A DNA stretch of 61,130 nt from CAZCQP01 sp964500895 (GCA_964500895.1 CAZCQP010000011.1:1-61130), one strand, 5' to 3'. Numbered from the stretch's first letter, positions 1 to 8,570 are shown. The notes: generated by a model from the sequence alone, not told the origin. Numbers and translations: made by a program.

Positions 1-52
1 GAGCATGCGGTTCATACCCGCAGTGTCGGCGGTTCAAATCCGTCTTCCGCTA
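1..52 (+). tRNA. tRNA-Met (CAT), 3' part only
   Basis: The window opens inside a tRNA. A 5-bp anticodon stem encloses the loop TTCATAC, giving anticodon CAT at 13-15. A T arm (stem 28-32 with 40-44, loop TTCAAAT) and the 3' acceptor strand TTCCGCT with discriminator A at 52 follow. No CCA is encoded. The 5' half lies outside the window, so initiator versus elongator Met cannot be decided. Confidence 0.85.
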
Positions 53-69
53 TTCATTTGCACAAATGG

Positions 70-101
70 AAAATAGCCTTTTAATGGGGGCTATTTTTTT
101 T
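70..101 (+). terminator. Terminator after tRNA-Met
   Basis: A stem of AAAATAGCC against GGCTATTTT with a short loop is followed directly by a run of T. It fits an intrinsic terminator for the tRNA transcript and lies just before the PhzF-like gene. Confidence 0.75.
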
Positions 102-133
102 ATATTTGTAAAATGAATAAAGGAGTTGTTCAT

Positions 134-1036
134 GTGAAGACTTATCATTTATATCAAGTTGATTCATTTACAAAAGAAAAGTTTCTTGGAAACCCGGCAG
201 GTGTTATAACAAATGCCGATGGCCTTACGGATGTTGAAATGCAAAAAATTGCAAGGGAACTAAATAATTCCGAAACAGCGTTTATTTTTTCAAACTCCGA
301 TGCATCCCATGATGTACATGTAAGATTTTTTACGCCCACAAACGAGGTTCCAATTTGTGGCCATGCAACCATAGCCGCCCACTATGCAAGAGCTTTAGAA
401 CTGGGGCTGGATAGCTGCCGGGTTTTACAGAAAACGGGGGCAGGGATTTTACCTGTGGATATTATTCGCCAAGATGACGACTATCAAATGGTTATGACAC
501 AGGGCGAGATTGTTTTTGGCGAGCCCATTACCGGTGAGCCCCTTAACCAAATTTTGTTGGCGCTCAATATTAAAGATGCTGATTTAAGGGAGGATTGCCC
601 CGTCTGTATTGCTTCTACAGGTCATTCCAAAGTGATGGTTGGCATTAAAGATGAAAAACTACTCCATGGCTTGCGCCCAAATATGGAACAACTTGCAGCA
701 GTAAGCGGAAAAATTGGTTGTAACGGCTACTATGTGTTTACATTGCATCCCCATGAAGAAATACTTGTACACGGCAGAATGTTTGCGCCTGCAATTGGAA
801 TTGCCGAAGACCCTGTCACAGGCAATGCCAACGGCCCTTTGGGTGCATACCTTGTTCACCTAGGCTTACATGGCAATAAAAGCGGAGATAATTTCTCATT
901 TATAGCCATGCAAGGAGAAGCCATTCAGCGCACAGGAACAATGGAAGTAAGTGTTCAAATATTGGATGGCAAACCTATTCAGGTGCAAATAAAAGGAGAT
1001 GCCGTTATAGCTTTTGCATCCAAACTTGCGCTTTAA
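134..1036 (+). CDS. PhzF family isomerase-like protein
   Basis: This is a PhzF/YddE-type protein of 300 residues, the usual family length (two similar half-barrels around one active site). The N-terminal pattern QVDSF, the GNPAGV segment and NNSETAF, which carries the family's conserved catalytic glutamate, are visible, as is the C-terminal EDPVTGNANG motif. Family members isomerise or epimerise small metabolites; the substrate here is unknown. I chose GTG at 134 over the in-frame ATG at 113 because AAAGGAG at 119-125 is correctly spaced only for GTG, and the protein then starts at the family's usual position. It is the first gene of an AT-richer patch after the tRNA. Confidence 0.85.
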   Translation: MKTYHLYQVDSFTKEKFLGNPAGVITNADGLTDVEMQKIARELNNSETAFIFSNSDASHDVHVRFFTPTNEVPICGHATIAAHYARALELGLDSCRVLQKTGAGILPVDIIRQDDDYQMVMTQGEIVFGEPITGEPLNQILLALNIKDADLREDCPVCIASTGHSKVMVGIKDEKLLHGLRPNMEQLAAVSGKIGCNGYYVFTLHPHEEILVHGRMFAPAIGIAEDPVTGNANGPLGAYLVHLGLHGNKSGDNFSFIAMQGEAIQRTGTMEVSVQILDGKPIQVQIKGDAVIAFASKLAL

Positions 1037-1108
1037 TGCTTTAAGCAAAGGAAAGGCTGCATAGCGTGCTTCAAAAAACCAGAAAAACTTTAATGAATAA
1101 AAATGTGT

Positions 1109-1137
1109 TTGATATTCAATAAAATCTATTATATACT
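1109..1137 (+). promoter_or_regulatory. Sigma-A promoter of small membrane gene
   Basis: TTGATA at 1109-1114 and TATACT at 1132-1137 are 17 bp apart, a near-consensus housekeeping promoter. It starts about 50 bp before the ATG at 1186. Confidence 0.65.
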
Positions 1138-1185
1138 TGATGAAGAAAATAACAATTTTTGTTGTTTGTATTAGGAGAACGAGAA

Positions 1186-1494
1186 ATGAAAAAGGCACTA
1201 TACTATATCCCTGCTATCGTGTTCACCGTTTTTTGCGTTTTTATAGCATTGATGGGTTACGGAATCACCCTACGCGTTATTGGGTGGCTTGCTTTGTTTT
1301 GGTTTAGCGTCTTTATGCTTAATAAGAATCAATTATGGGGCACTTTATTAGGGCTGTTGCCAGCAATAAACCTTATCTATATGGGCACGCAAGAAACTGG
1401 GCAAATCTTCAATGAAATGCCTATAGGCATTGTTGTTTTGCTTTTTTATGTTATTTGTGGCTTTTTAGTTTTTAGAAAGGCGCATAGCAACTAA
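1186..1494 (+). CDS. Small hydrophobic membrane protein, unknown
   Basis: A 102-residue protein with about four hydrophobic segments (roughly residues 5-25, 28-45, 50-65 and 78-97), short loops and a positively charged C-terminus. No family is recognised. ATG at 1186 is preferred to the upstream in-frame start because TTAGGAGA sits about 8 bp before it and its own promoter lies just upstream. It looks monocistronic. Function unknown. Confidence 0.6.
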   Translation: MKKALYYIPAIVFTVFCVFIALMGYGITLRVIGWLALFWFSVFMLNKNQLWGTLLGLLPAINLIYMGTQETGQIFNEMPIGIVVLLFYVICGFLVFRKAHSN

Positions 1495-1569
1495 AAACGA
1501 ACAACCTCCTGCGCTTTTGACAATGAAAGATTGTTCCTACACAAAGTATGATAAGATGGAGGGATTGGC

Positions 1570-2229
1570 TTGTATACCACTTACAATAAAATTGTTAAGG
1601 TGTTTGAAAGCTACCCCCATGTCTTTTTTGGTTTTTCTGATATTTCTTTCAGTGAATATAAATCAAAATACATGGGCGCTTTGGTATTTGCTGTGCCTCA
1701 TGCAAAAATGCTGCGGATAGACGATTATAATGAGGAAACCTTTGAATACTACATACGTCAAGCGCACAATACTTCTAATGAAATAATCTCAAACCTTGTT
1801 GAAATATTTAATGAAGACAACATTGGATATGAAAAACCGCCGATTTCACAGACAAGTGAAGAAACGCTAGCTGTGCCTTTATCATTTAAGTTTGCAGCTG
1901 TTCATGCCGGATTAGGTTGGATAGGTAAAAATGGCGTTTTAATTACTGAAAAATATGGCCCAAGGATTCGATTATCAGCAATACTAATCAATTTCGATTA
2001 TCCTAGTGGATTGCCCATTTTAGAAAGTAAATGCCCAGAAGATTGTTTTCTTTGCGTGGACGCCTGCCCCCATAACGCTTTGACTGGTCATCAGTGGAAC
2101 ATAAATTCTAAGCGTTCAGATATGATTAACTATCAACTTTGCAACCAACAGAGAAGTTTATACATCAAAACTCATAACCGAAAACACGCTTGCGGATTTT
2201 GTATGGTATCCTGCACATTGGGATTATAA
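1570..2229 (+). CDS. QueG-like 4Fe-4S protein
   Basis: A 219-residue protein resembling the ferredoxin part of epoxyqueuosine reductase-type proteins. Near residue 115 it has the segment GLGWIGKNG typical of that family, then CPEDCFLCVDACP, a 4Fe-4S motif, and near the C-terminus CGFCMVSC, a second cluster motif. It is much shorter than true QueG (over 300 residues) and lacks its C-terminal HEAT-like part, so a tRNA role should not be assumed; an electron-transfer or small reductase role is inferred. The start is TTG at 1570 with GGAGGG at 1558-1563, 6 bp upstream. Confidence 0.75.
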   Translation: MYTTYNKIVKVFESYPHVFFGFSDISFSEYKSKYMGALVFAVPHAKMLRIDDYNEETFEYYIRQAHNTSNEIISNLVEIFNEDNIGYEKPPISQTSEETLAVPLSFKFAAVHAGLGWIGKNGVLITEKYGPRIRLSAILINFDYPSGLPILESKCPEDCFLCVDACPHNALTGHQWNINSKRSDMINYQLCNQQRSLYIKTHNRKHACGFCMVSCTLGL

Positions 2230-2272
2230 GCATCATATTGAATTGAATCAGAGCCAGAAAGGATGTCATGAC

Positions 2273-2527
2273 GTGGCCGAACTCACTTCTTTGCCAAATA
2301 TTGGAAAGCAAATTGAAAACAAGCTTAAAGCCGTTGATATTGGTTCAGCAGAAGCGTTGATACAGACCGGGAGCAAGGAAGCTTTCCTTCGCTTAAAAAT
2401 GCGCTTTCCGAATGTTTGCTTGGTCCATTTATATACCCTTCAAGGGGCAATTGATAATCTTCAATATAACAAACTATCAGACGACGTGAAGCGTGATTTG
2501 AAAAGTTTTAGCGATAGCCTAAAATAA
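2273..2527 (+). CDS. TfoX C-terminal domain-like HhH protein
   Basis: An 84-residue protein with the layout of the TfoX C-terminal domain: the helix-hairpin-helix LPNIGKQIENKL near residues 6-17, then alternating helices ending in a lysine-rich tail. Stand-alone versions are common and mostly uncharacterised. GTG at 2273 is chosen because GAAAGGA lies about 9 bp upstream and the protein then begins MAELTSLPNIG, as in relatives; the longer TTG-initiated version from 2243 lacks a good ribosome site. It follows the QueG-like gene by 43 bp and may be cotranscribed with it. Confidence 0.7.
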   Translation: MAELTSLPNIGKQIENKLKAVDIGSAEALIQTGSKEAFLRLKMRFPNVCLVHLYTLQGAIDNLQYNKLSDDVKRDLKSFSDSLK

Positions 2528-2584
2528 AACATTTTTGTGCAATGACCATGATAGATATTACTTTTTAGAATGAGAGGTGATATT

Positions 2585-3433
2585 TTGAAATTCGTCATTA
2601 TCGGTTCAGGCGGTTGTGTTTGTACCCCAAAGCCTTTATGTCAATGTATGGTTTGTGTTGAAGCAAGAAAAAAAGGGTATCCTTATGCGAGATGCGGCTG
2701 TAGTTTGTATTTGGAGGACATTGCGCTTTTAATTGATACCCCCGAAGACATTGCCATTGCAATAAATAATGCAAATCTCCAAAATATAGATTACATCATG
2801 TATAGCCATTGTGACACTGACCACACCCTGGGCATGAGAATCATGGAGCAGCTGCGTCTTGAATGGTTGGATTATTATGACAATATGAAGCCCAACAATC
2901 CGATAACCGTTTATGCCCAAAAAGATGTTATGGAAGATATTAATGCAATACGCAGTAAATACGGCCCACTGTTGGAATATTACGAAGATATGGCACTCAT
3001 TAAACGCTGCGTCGTTGAAGTCCCGCTGGTTATTGGTAGCATTCACATAGCATTTGTACCTGTTGCAAAAGATAGGGCTGTCACAGCATTTGTATTTGAA
3101 TCGGATGGTAAAAAGCTTGTATATGCACCTTGCGATTGTGCCCCAATGCCCTATGATGAAAAATTTAGAGATGCAGATGTGTTAATTGTCGGGGATATTT
3201 ATCTTGACGGTGTATTAAAGAATGGCAAAAAGATTACGCCAGAACACCCGTTAAGTACTGAATTACAAAGTATTAATGAAATCATGTGTTTTGCTGAAGC
3301 AATGCATATAAAAAAAGTTGTCATTACACATATAAAAGAAATTTGGGGCAAGTCCTACGATGATTATATTGCAATTGAAAAGCAATATACAAATTTGAAA
3401 TTTGCCTTTGATCATATGGTTGTTGAATTGTAG
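2585..3433 (+). CDS. MBL-fold metallo-hydrolase, PhnP-like
   Basis: A 282-residue metallo-beta-lactamase-fold protein of the PhnP-like group. It starts MKFVIIGSGG and has a cysteine set C19-x-C21-x2-C24 like the structural zinc site of that group, plus C37 and C39. The metal motif reads H75-x-D77-x-D79-H80, so the usual HxHxDH has Asp for the second His. A later THIKE segment can give the distal His. Phosphodiesterase-like chemistry is inferred from the fold; the substrate is unknown. The start is TTG 2585, with GAGAGGTG 5 bp upstream, rather than the ATG at 2570, which has none. Confidence 0.75.
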   Translation: MKFVIIGSGGCVCTPKPLCQCMVCVEARKKGYPYARCGCSLYLEDIALLIDTPEDIAIAINNANLQNIDYIMYSHCDTDHTLGMRIMEQLRLEWLDYYDNMKPNNPITVYAQKDVMEDINAIRSKYGPLLEYYEDMALIKRCVVEVPLVIGSIHIAFVPVAKDRAVTAFVFESDGKKLVYAPCDCAPMPYDEKFRDADVLIVGDIYLDGVLKNGKKITPEHPLSTELQSINEIMCFAEAMHIKKVVITHIKEIWGKSYDDYIAIEKQYTNLKFAFDHMVVEL

Positions 3434-3437
3434 CATG

Positions 3438-3482
3438 ACCTAGGGAGACTTTTTTTTAAAAAAGCCCCCCTAGGTTTTTTAT
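3438..3482 (+). terminator. Terminator closing the accessory patch
   Basis: ACCTAGGG at 3438-3445 pairs with CCCTAGGT at 3468-3475, and further A/T pairs can form inside. A T-run follows on the plus strand. Read on the minus strand the hairpin lacks a T-run, so it probably serves the plus-strand gene, although galE ends only 6 bp further on. Confidence 0.7.
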
Positions 3483-3487
3483 CGCTT

Positions 3488-4498
3488 TTATAGTCCATTC
3501 GGGTTTTGAGATTGCCACCGCCAGCTATCCCGGCACATCCGTTCTAAGCCGAACGCCGCTTCAAAGCCCAGCTCTTTTTGCGCTTTTTCCACAGACGCAT
3601 AACAAACAGGCAAATCCCCTGCTCTTCTGCCCACGATCCGGTGTGGAACCTTCTGCCCGCTGGCTTTTTCAAAAGCTTGAATCATTTCCAGCACACTGGT
3701 ACCTTTGCCGGTGCCTAAATTATGAATGTGCAGCCCCGGTTGTCTGTTTAATAAATCCAGCGCCAGCACATGGCCCCTGGCAATGTCGCATACATGAATG
3801 TAGTCCCGGATGCAAGTGCCGTCCGGGGTGTCGTAATCATTGCCATAAACAGACAGTTCCGGCAATTTGCCCACTGCCACCTGGGTAATGTAGGGCATCA
3901 AGTTATTGGGAATACCGTTTGGGTCTTCGCCAATCATCCCGCTTTCATGAGCCCCGATGGGGTTAAAATAGCGTAACATACTCACCCCAAAATCCGGGCA
4001 AGCCACATTTAAGTCTTGCAAAATTTGCTCAATCATCAGCTTGGACTGTCCATAAGGGTTTGTGCAGCCCCCGGTGGGCATATGCTCTGCATAAGGGGTG
4101 GGATTATGGCCGCCGTAAACCGTGGCCGAAGAACTAAACACCATCTTCTTTACCCCGTATGCTTGCATCATCCGGCACAAAGACAGTGTGCCCGCCACAT
4201 TGTTGGTATAATACTCCAAAGGCTTTGCCACCGATTCCCCCACCGCCTTAAACCCAGCAAAATGAATCACCGCATCAATGGCATGGGCTTTAAAAATCTG
4301 GGCCATGGTTTCTGTGTTTTGCATATCCGCTTCATAGAATGGAAATTCCATCCCGGTAATTTCCTTCACACGCTGAACACAGGCCGGTTTAGCGTTGGAT
4401 AAATTGTCTACCACCACAATGTCGTGCCCTGCTTCCAACAACGCAATACACGTATGGCTACCAATATAGCCAGCGCCCCCGGTTACTAAAATGCTCAT
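3488..4498 (-). CDS. galE: UDP-glucose 4-epimerase
   Basis: GalE interconverts UDP-glucose and UDP-galactose (Leloir pathway, surface polysaccharide precursors). At 336 residues it has the standard length. The NAD-binding GGAGYIGSH sits at residues 7-15, the catalytic YxxxK is Y149-K153 with S124 upstream, and the extended-SDR Rossmann fold is complete. Its ATG overlaps the recN stop (ATGA), so the two are translationally coupled. In many Clostridia this position after recN holds spoIVB and spo0A. Confidence 0.95.
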   Translation of the reverse strand: MSILVTGGAGYIGSHTCIALLEAGHDIVVVDNLSNAKPACVQRVKEITGMEFPFYEADMQNTETMAQIFKAHAIDAVIHFAGFKAVGESVAKPLEYYTNNVAGTLSLCRMMQAYGVKKMVFSSSATVYGGHNPTPYAEHMPTGGCTNPYGQSKLMIEQILQDLNVACPDFGVSMLRYFNPIGAHESGMIGEDPNGIPNNLMPYITQVAVGKLPELSVYGNDYDTPDGTCIRDYIHVCDIARGHVLALDLLNRQPGLHIHNLGTGKGTSVLEMIQAFEKASGQKVPHRIVGRRAGDLPVCYASVEKAQKELGFEAAFGLERMCRDSWRWQSQNPNGL

Positions 4499-6198
4499 GG
4501 TTTCTCCTCCAATATTTCGGCGGCCAGCTTCTTTAATTCTGTGGCAGCCTTTAATGTGGTTGGTGTGATGGAAGCGCCCCCCATTAAGCGGGCAACTTCT
4601 TTGGTGCTTTCCTCAAAATTAAGGGGATGAACGGACGAAACGGTCTTGCCTTCATCCGAGCGTTTTTCAATTAAGTAGTGCTGGTGCCCCATGGCCGCAA
4701 TTTGGGGCAGATGGGTGATGCAAAGAATTTGATGCCCCCTGGCCAAAAGTGCCATCCGTTCCCCTACTCTTTGGGCGGTGCGGCCACTGACACCGGCGTC
4801 TATTTCGTCAAAAATAAACGTTTCAATCATATCGGTATCCGCAAACACGGTTTTAAGCGCCAGCATCACCCGGGACATTTCCCCCCCAGATGCAATTTTA
4901 GCCAGCGGCTTTAATGGTTCCCCCTGGTTAGGGGAAATCCAAAAGCTCACTTTGTCGTAACCATTGGCGCTAAAAGCCTTCTTCCGTTCCAGCACCATAT
5001 CGAACCGGGCGTTTTTCATGCCCAAGTCTTGCAACACTTCTGCCAGCCGGTTTGCAATGTCTGCGGCGTAACGTTGGCGCAGCTGGCTCATGGCTTCGCA
5101 GTCATCCAAAATGGCTTTGGTGTACGCCTTCTTTTCTTGAGACAGCTCGTTCAGCCGCTTGCCCCCTTCGGCCATTTGCAGCAGCCGTTCCTCTGCCTGC
5201 CGCCCATGGGCCAAAACGGAAGCCACACTGCCCCCGTACTGCTTCTTCAAACGGTAGATTAAGTTGAGACGTTCTTCTATTTCTAAAAGTTCCCCCGGAT
5301 CGTGGGTTAACCTGTCTGCATAATTTTGCAGGTCTTTCACAGCATCAGACATTTGCAAAGACAATGTTTCCAAATTCTCCGCTAGATGAACCAGGCTGTT
5401 GTCCACCTCTGCCATATCTGCCACCAGCTGAACCGCTTTATCCAGAAGCTGCAAAGCCGGAATCCTGTTTTCATCGCCTTCTCCGTCCATCAAAGCAAGG
5501 GCCTCAAAACTGTTTTGGGTAAGCTTTTGCAAGTGCAACAGCTGCTTTCTGCGGTTTGCCAGCTGTTCTTCCTCGTCCTCTGAAAGCTTGGCCTGTGCAA
5601 TTTCATCCCGCTGAAAAGCCAAAAACGCCATGGTTTCTTCTCTACTGCTGCCATCCCCGGACAAACTGTTTATCTCCGCCATCACTTGCTTATAGCCCTC
5701 AATATTTTTACCCAGCCTGGCTTTTAAACCCGCCAAAGCCTCCCCGCAGAATTTGTCCAACAAATCCAACTGCCGGTTAGGGTCAAACAAGGATTGATGT
5801 TCGTGCTGGCTATGCATGTCCACCAAAATGGCCGCCACTTCTTTTAACAGCCCCAGCGTCACCACCCGGCCGTTAATTTTGCATACACTCTTCCCAGACA
5901 ACCCCAGCTTGCGAGACAACAAAAGCTTTCCTTCTTCATCCGCTGGGGTATCCAGCGCCACAAGGGCGTTCAAAGCTTCCTGGCGGCTAACGGCAAACAC
6001 GGCTTCCACCGCCGCTTCTTCTTGGCCATGGCGGATAAAGTCCTTCTGGGCACGTCCGCCCAACACAAAGGAAAGGGCACCGATAAGCATAGATTTGCCG
6101 GCCCCTGTTTCCCCCGACAAAATGTTAAGCCCCGGCCCAAAGGTGATGGCTGTATATTCAATTAGTGCCACATTTTCAATGCGTATATGCTCTACCAT
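4495..6198 (-). CDS. recN: DNA repair protein RecN
   Basis: RecN is an SMC-like ATPase that acts early in repair of double-strand breaks. The protein has 567 residues, normal for the family. The Walker A motif GETGAGKS is at residues 29-36, two long coiled-coil stretches follow, and the C-terminal head carries a signature region, FDEIDAGVSG (Walker B) and the THLPQIA segment. It lies 18 bp downstream of argR, a conserved pairing in Bacillota. Confidence 0.95.
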   Translation of the reverse strand: MVEHIRIENVALIEYTAITFGPGLNILSGETGAGKSMLIGALSFVLGGRAQKDFIRHGQEEAAVEAVFAVSRQEALNALVALDTPADEEGKLLLSRKLGLSGKSVCKINGRVVTLGLLKEVAAILVDMHSQHEHQSLFDPNRQLDLLDKFCGEALAGLKARLGKNIEGYKQVMAEINSLSGDGSSREETMAFLAFQRDEIAQAKLSEDEEEQLANRRKQLLHLQKLTQNSFEALALMDGEGDENRIPALQLLDKAVQLVADMAEVDNSLVHLAENLETLSLQMSDAVKDLQNYADRLTHDPGELLEIEERLNLIYRLKKQYGGSVASVLAHGRQAEERLLQMAEGGKRLNELSQEKKAYTKAILDDCEAMSQLRQRYAADIANRLAEVLQDLGMKNARFDMVLERKKAFSANGYDKVSFWISPNQGEPLKPLAKIASGGEMSRVMLALKTVFADTDMIETFIFDEIDAGVSGRTAQRVGERMALLARGHQILCITHLPQIAAMGHQHYLIEKRSDEGKTVSSVHPLNFEESTKEVARLMGGASITPTTLKAATELKKLAAEILEEKP

Positions 6199-6216
6199 GG
6201 TATGGTCTTTTCCTTT

Positions 6217-6669
6217 TTATTGGGACACAATATTTTTCAGCTTACCAATAAGTGTTAGTGCTTTTGCCTCTGTTTTCACCACACAAAGAATGATGTCGTT
6301 ACCTGCAATGCACCCCACCGCTTCAATGTTGTGCATGGAGTCAAAAGCGGCCGCCACGGCTAATGCCGTACCCGGCAGCGTTTTAATCACCACAATATTC
6401 TGGGCGTGGTCAATGTCCACCACGCTTTCTTGAAACACCCGGATGTAGCGTTCGTTAATGTGCCGTTCCATTTGAGACATGGCGGCATATTTATGGGTGC
6501 CATCCTCGGTGGTTACTTTTGCAATAGACAACTCTTTAATGTCCCTCGAAACTGTGGCCTGAGTCACTTTAAACCCGCATTCCCGCAGCCGTTCTGCCAG
6601 TTCTTCCTGGCTTCGGATTACCGAGTCTTGAATCAGTTCAATGATTTTTAAATGCCGTTGCAGCTTCAC
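6217..6669 (-). CDS. argR: Arginine repressor ArgR/AhrC
   Basis: A 150-residue arginine-responsive regulator that represses arginine synthesis and activates catabolism. The N-terminal winged helix (about residues 1-70) contains SQEELAERL and the recognition segment QATVSRDIKEL; the C-terminal domain (about 80-150) contains the hexamerisation and arginine-binding GNDIILC region. The start is GTG with GGGAGG about 6 bp upstream. The upstream region runs into an N gap flanked by duplicated sequence; after removing the duplication about 69 bp separate it from nadK. Confidence 0.93.
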   Translation of the reverse strand: MKLQRHLKIIELIQDSVIRSQEELAERLRECGFKVTQATVSRDIKELSIAKVTTEDGTHKYAAMSQMERHINERYIRVFQESVVDIDHAQNIVVIKTLPGTALAVAAAFDSMHNIEAVGCIAGNDIILCVVKTEAKALTLIGKLKNIVSQ

Positions 6670-6858
6670 AGCAAACCTCCCAAAACCCTCTTGGCCGTAT
6701 GTTNNNNNNNNNNNNNNNNNNNNNNNNNNNNNNNNNNNNNNNNNNNNNNNNNNNNNNNNNNNNNNNNNNNNNNNNNNNNNNNNNNNNNNNNNNNNNNNNN
6801 NNNTAAATGCCGTTGCAGCTTCACAGCAAACCTCCCAAAACCCTCTTGGCCGTATGTT
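6649..6858. other. Assembly gap with duplicated 55-bp flanks
   Basis: 100 N at 6704-6803 are flanked by identical 55-bp copies at 6649-6703 and 6804-6858. This is the pattern of two contigs whose ends overlap by an assembler k-mer and were scaffolded instead of merged. The real genome probably has one copy and no gap. The duplicated part covers the first codons of argR, so the second copy is not a second gene. Confidence 0.85.
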
Positions 6859-6893
6859 TAGAACCTTAAAAATCTCGCCTTTTTTTTAGGCTC

Positions 6894-7751
6894 CTAATTC
6901 CCCATCATTTTTTGCCGCAATATGTCAAAAAAGCTTTTATTGTTAGTTTTCATAATGCTGGTGTAGTAGTTGGACCGGCGAATGGTCACCTTTTGGCCCA
7001 CGGCCAATGAGCACTGGTTTTGCCCGTCCAAGTTCAGCATGCCTTGGGCATGGCCCACATGGCACAGCTTAATGCCCACCACATCGTCCGCAGACACCAC
7101 CAATGGCCGTGCGTAAATCATATGGGGGCAAATGGTGGTCACGGCCATCATCTCTGCATCAGGTTTTAAGATAGGCCCCCCCGCAGATAAATTGTAAGCC
7201 GTAGAGCCGGTAGGTGTAGACACAATGATGCCATCCCCCCGGTAACGGTCTATAAACTTGCCATTGATGCACAGTTCCACGGTGACAATGGCGGAAAACA
7301 CACCCCGCAGCACACACACGTCGTTTAAGGCCAGCCGTGTCATGTTGCCTTCCTTATCACCAGCCACATGGGCTTGCAGCATCATCCGCCGCTCGATAAC
7401 GAAATCACCATTCAGTGCTTTCTCAAGGGAAGTGAGGGCCTGGCCGGCATCTGCATCGGTTAAATAACCCAGGGTGCCCATGTTCAGCCCTAATAAAGGC
7501 GTTCCTTTAGGTGCCGCTTTTCCAGCCGCCCTTAAAATGGTGCCGTCTCCCCCCAACACCGCCAAAAAAGCCGATTGGGTGTAAATGTCCTCGTCTTTGA
7601 CAATGCATTCACTTGGAAGCTCTAAAACTTGCCCAACCCCTTGGGTCACTAAAGGCAAGCAACCGTTTTTTAAAAGCCATTCCGCCACTTCCTTCGCCAA
7701 CGCAAAGGCCCCCGGCTTATTACCATTTGGTAAAATCCCCACTTTTTTCAT
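6894..7751 (-). CDS. nadK: NAD kinase
   Basis: NadK phosphorylates NAD to NADP. The protein has 285 residues from the chosen start. The conserved GGDGT is at residues 67-71, and the second signature PTGSTAYNLSAGG is in the C-terminal half. I set the start at the ATG overlapping the tlyA stop (ATGA), giving MKKVGILPNG; the in-frame ATG 21 bp upstream lies inside tlyA. The tlyA-nadK-argR-recN order is standard for Clostridia. Confidence 0.93.
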   Translation of the reverse strand: MKKVGILPNGNKPGAFALAKEVAEWLLKNGCLPLVTQGVGQVLELPSECIVKDEDIYTQSAFLAVLGGDGTILRAAGKAAPKGTPLLGLNMGTLGYLTDADAGQALTSLEKALNGDFVIERRMMLQAHVAGDKEGNMTRLALNDVCVLRGVFSAIVTVELCINGKFIDRYRGDGIIVSTPTGSTAYNLSAGGPILKPDAEMMAVTTICPHMIYARPLVVSADDVVGIKLCHVGHAQGMLNLDGQNQCSLAVGQKVTIRRSNYYTSIMKTNNKSFFDILRQKMMGN

Positions 7752-8542
7752 GCCATAACCGCCTTTTTGCATTCAGTCATGTAGTCCCCTGCGTTAAGCC
7801 CTTGCCTGTTTCGTACAAAATGGAGGAAAAATTCTTTGTTGCCGTCCCCCCCTGTAATAGGGGAAGGGATTACCCCTAGGGGCGACCCAATGCCACTGGT
7901 TAGTGCAAAACGGTAAATGTCTTGCAGTACTTTTAAATGTACTTTTGTATTTTTAATTAATCCATTTTTTCCAATGTACTGCCGCCCGGCTTCAAACTGG
8001 GGTTTAATGAGCCAAACCGCCTGGCCTTCCGGGGGAAGCAAATCAAATACCGCCGCCATCACTTTGGTGGCCGATACAAAAGAAACATCTACACAAGCCA
8101 ATTGAATGGTTTCTTTAAAGAAATCTTTGTTCAGGCTGTTGATGTTGGTTTTTTCCAGGCACACCACCCGATTATCCTGCCGCAAACTTTCCGCCAGCTG
8201 GTTGATGCCCGTATCTACAGCATACACTTTGCTGGCCCCTTGCTGAAGCAAGCAGTGGGTGAACCCCCCTGTAGAAGCCCCTACATCCACACACACCAGC
8301 CCTTCCGGGTCAACCCCAAAGGCAGCCAGCGCACCGGCAAGCTTCACCCCGCCTCGACTTACAAACTGGGGTTCTGGGGCGGTACACATAATGACATTGG
8401 CATCGGTCACCAACGCCGAAGGTTTTTGCACCACTGCACCATCCACCGTCACAAAACCTTCCTGTATAGCCGCTTTGGCGGCTGTCCGGCTCATGGCATA
8501 GCGGATGGACAGGGCTGTGTCCAGCCTTTCAGGCTTTTCCAT
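7748..8542 (-). CDS. tlyA: TlyA-type rRNA 2'-O-methyltransferase
   Basis: A 264-residue protein with an N-terminal S4 RNA-binding domain (about residues 5-65) and an FtsJ-like SAM methyltransferase domain whose SAM loop reads DVGASTGGFT. TlyA proteins 2'-O-methylate 16S and 23S rRNA in mycobacteria; clostridial members are usually assigned by similarity, and haemolysin annotations are historical. It is coupled to nadK by a 4-bp overlap. Upstream lies a 165-bp inverted-repeat element separating it from dxs. Confidence 0.9.
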   Translation of the reverse strand: MEKPERLDTALSIRYAMSRTAAKAAIQEGFVTVDGAVVQKPSALVTDANVIMCTAPEPQFVSRGGVKLAGALAAFGVDPEGLVCVDVGASTGGFTHCLLQQGASKVYAVDTGINQLAESLRQDNRVVCLEKTNINSLNKDFFKETIQLACVDVSFVSATKVMAAVFDLLPPEGQAVWLIKPQFEAGRQYIGKNGLIKNTKVHLKVLQDIYRFALTSGIGSPLGVIPSPITGGDGNKEFFLHFVRNRQGLNAGDYMTECKKAVMA

Positions 8543-8570
8543 GGTTATCGTCCTTATATGTTAAAGTTCA

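Noticed and set aside
1516..1569. TTGACA upstream of the QueG-like gene as a promoter
   Set aside because: The nearest -10-like sequence, TATGAT, is about 24 bp away, too far for a sigma-A promoter.
1570..2229. Annotation as true epoxyqueuosine reductase QueG
   Set aside because: It is too short and lacks the C-terminal HEAT-like part; only the 4Fe-4S region and one nearby motif are shared.
1..3480. Integrative element at tRNA-Met
   Set aside because: No integrase, excisionase or repeat of the tRNA 3' end was found up to galE; the patch is reported only as compositionally different.
5816..6433. Long open frame on the plus strand opposite recN and argR
   Set aside because: It has no recognisable domain or ribosome site and lies opposite two well-supported genes, so it is an antisense shadow.
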